Of a DNA stretch of 6,109 bases, positions 4,495 through 6,109 are shown piece by piece. A model generated the notes under the pieces. It did no database searches. It saw nothing but the letters and a program-made list of their open reading frames with translations, and was not told where the DNA came from. How positions within the stretch are numbered: the stretch's first letter is position 1; the number at the start of each line of letters is the position of its first letter. Source of the DNA: Cycloclasticus sp. GTDB lineage: Bacteria > Pseudomonadota > Gammaproteobacteria > Methylococcales > Cycloclasticaceae. The translations under genes were made by a program, and so were the position numbers. The stretch lies in contig JAGPVU010000023.1 in NCBI GenBank assembly GCA_018066825.1, positions 1 through 6,109 of the forward strand, written 5' to 3'.

Positions 4495-6084
4495 TTACTC
4501 CCACTCTATGGTGGCAGGCGGCTTTCCTGAGATATCATAGGTTACACGTGAAATACCGGCTATCTCGTTAATAATCCGATTAGATACATGGCCTAAGAAA
4601 TCATACGGCAAGTGAGCCCAGCGGGCGGTCATAAAATCGATCGTTTCAACGGCACGCAGGGCGATAACGTATTCATATCGACGGCCATCGCCGGTTACAC
4701 CGACTGACTTTATCGGTAAAAATACGGCAAAGGCTTGACTGGTTTTTTGATACAGATCGTGTTTATAAAGCTCACTGATAAAAATATCATCGGCCAGCCG
4801 TAATAGCTCGGCGTATTCTTTTTTAACTTCACCTAAAATACGCACGCCTAGACCGGGGCCTGGAAACGGGTGGCGGTAGACCATATCGTAAGGCAAGCCT
4901 AGCTCAACACCCAGCTGGCGCACTTCATCTTTAAACAGTTCACGCAGCGGCTCGACCAATTTTAGCGTCATATCATCGGGCAGGCCGCCCACGTTATGGT
5001 GCGATTTAATTAAATGTGCTTTACCTGTTTTAGAGCCCGCAGATTCGATCACATCGGGATAGATAGTACCCTGTGCTAGCCACTTCGCATCAACGAGTTT
5101 TGCGGCTTCTTCATCAAAAATTTCGACGAATAAGTTGCCAATCACTTTACGTTTTTTCTCGGGATCAGAAACGCCCTTTAATGCAGACAAATAACGCTGT
5201 TCTGCATCGACTCGAATGACTCGAACACCCATGTGCTCGGCAAACATTGCCATCACTTGGTCGCCTTCGTTTAAACGCAGCAAACCGGTGTCGACGAACA
5301 CACAAGTCAACTGGTCGCCAATGGCCTTATGCAATAAAGCCGCAACGACTGACGAATCGACCCCACCAGATAGGCCCAGTACTACCCGATCAGAACCCAC
5401 TTGTTGTTGCACATCACTGATACTGGCCTCGATAATATTATGCGAATTCCATAGCGCTTCACAGCCACAAATATCCAGCACAAATCGGCTTAAAATTCTG
5501 CCGCCTTGTTTGGTATGGGTCACTTCAGGATGAAACTGTAGACCGTAGAATTGTTTTTCTTCATGCGCCATGCCTGCGATCGGGGCGCTGTCACTGCTGG
5601 CCATTAATTTAAACCCTGCTGGCAAATCAACCACTTTATCGCCATGACTCATCCAGACATCGAGTAAGCCAAAGCCATCGTCTGTGACATGGTCTTCGAT
5701 GTCTTTTAACAGTGCAGTATGCCCCCGAGCGCGGATGCTGGCGTAGCCAAATTCTTTTTTATCCGACGCTTCAACGCGACCGCCCAGTTGTGCGGCCATG
5801 GTTTGCATGCCGTAGCAAATGCCTAAGACGGGTACCGCTAATTCAAAAACAACTGCCGGTGCTTGTGGTGCGTTGCCCTCGGTCACCGTTTCTGGGCCAC
5901 CCGACAAGATAATGCCGTTAGCCTTAAAATCAGCGATCGCTTGTGGCTCAACGTCATAAGGGTAAATTTCACAGTACACACCTATCTCGCGCACGCGCCG
6001 GGCGATTAGTTGTGTGTATTGTGAACCAAAATCTAAAATCAGGATTTTATGGGAATGAATATCCCCATGTTGTTGTGTCTTCAA
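4495..6084 (-). CDS. guaA: GMP synthase (glutamine-hydrolysing)
   Basis: This 529-residue cytoplasmic enzyme makes GMP from XMP, ATP and glutamine, the last step of guanine nucleotide synthesis. The N-terminal class I amidotransferase domain (about 13-207) starts with ILILDFGSQYTQLIARRVRE and has the nucleophile Cys90 in GICYGMQ and the His185/Glu187 pair in QFHPEVTHT. The ATP pyrophosphatase domain has the PP-loop LSGGVDSS (238-245), and the lid motif KSHHNVGGLP is at 360-369. The C-terminal dimerisation domain carries RHPFPGPGLGVR (404-415) and ends in KPPATIEWE. All key residues are present and the length matches the family (E. coli 525). The start is TTG at 6084: no in-frame ATG occurs before Met93, deep inside the amidotransferase domain, and GAGG lies 6 bases upstream. 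In many proteobacteria guaB precedes guaA; here that would lie beyond the window. Confidence 0.98.
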   Translation of the reverse strand: MKTQQHGDIHSHKILILDFGSQYTQLIARRVREIGVYCEIYPYDVEPQAIADFKANGIILSGGPETVTEGNAPQAPAVVFELAVPVLGICYGMQTMAAQLGGRVEASDKKEFGYASIRARGHTALLKDIEDHVTDDGFGLLDVWMSHGDKVVDLPAGFKLMASSDSAPIAGMAHEEKQFYGLQFHPEVTHTKQGGRILSRFVLDICGCEALWNSHNIIEASISDVQQQVGSDRVVLGLSGGVDSSVVAALLHKAIGDQLTCVFVDTGLLRLNEGDQVMAMFAEHMGVRVIRVDAEQRYLSALKGVSDPEKKRKVIGNLFVEIFDEEAAKLVDAKWLAQGTIYPDVIESAGSKTGKAHLIKSHHNVGGLPDDMTLKLVEPLRELFKDEVRQLGVELGLPYDMVYRHPFPGPGLGVRILGEVKKEYAELLRLADDIFISELYKHDLYQKTSQAFAVFLPIKSVGVTGDGRRYEYVIALRAVETIDFMTARWAHLPYDFLGHVSNRIINEIAGISRVTYDISGKPPATIEWE

Positions 6085-6094
6085 ACTTAACCTC
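6085..6094 (-). promoter_or_regulatory. Ribosome binding site that decides the TTG start of guaA
   Basis: On the minus strand GAGG (6094-6091) is followed by a 6-base spacer and then TTG. Good spacing and the absence of any usable ATG make the TTG start secure. Confidence 0.75.
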
Positions 6095-6109
6095 GTTGCT
6101 TACCGTTCA

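Overview
The window looks like chromosomal DNA of a gammaproteobacterium of moderate GC content. This rests on family resemblance only: a GMP synthase with the proteobacterial N-terminus and C-terminal KPPATIEWE, a short inner-membrane-anchored AsmA-family protein, and a glycine-zipper (17 kDa antigen/SlyB-like) envelope protein. No species can be named, and I see no tRNA, rRNA, CRISPR array, transposase or phage gene.

Right part (2868-6109, minus strand): guaA (4495-6084, complete, TTG start with a well-placed GAGG) is followed by a 202-base spacer containing two small hairpins and AT-rich palindromes, then an AsmA-family gene (2868-4292). The AsmA-family gene converges with the plus-strand glycine-zipper gene (2217-2738). 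The 129-base convergent gap holds several inverted repeats but only one weak terminator-like structure.

Left part (1-1427, minus strand): an ABC transporter pair, an ATPase (747-1427) and an ABC-2 type permease (750 to beyond base 1). They overlap by four bases (ATGA) and so are translationally coupled. The permease is cut off by the window edge: only its first 250 codons are present.

Middle (1428-2216): 789 bases with no conventional gene, and the most interesting part. On the minus strand it carries two tandem micro-ORFs of 15 and 18 codons. They encode almost purely hydrophobic peptides (MVALLLVIVILILIL and MVELILVVLLVVIIIKIT), each with a strong, well-spaced TAAGGA Shine-Dalgarno sequence. 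They resemble each other in sequence and layout, and in size and composition they recall the Ibs-type toxins of type I toxin-antitoxin loci. An 18-base motif (consensus TGTAnnCnAACGTACRGA) occurs once on the minus strand upstream of the micro-ORFs and once on the plus strand upstream of the glycine-zipper gene. In both places it lies exactly 11 bases before a -10-like hexamer. I infer two divergent promoters under one regulator, joining the micro-ORFs and the envelope protein in one response. A third, degenerate copy lies between them. The region also holds a perfect 19-base palindrome (1560-1578), a hairpin with the micro-ORF 1 Shine-Dalgarno in its loop (1660-1680), and a 10-bp hairpin upstream of the ABC ATPase (1469-1495).

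How the parts may fit together: guaA is housekeeping (GMP synthesis). The AsmA-family, glycine-zipper, micro-ORF and ABC export genes all point to the cell envelope, but only the shared motif links any of them by sequence.
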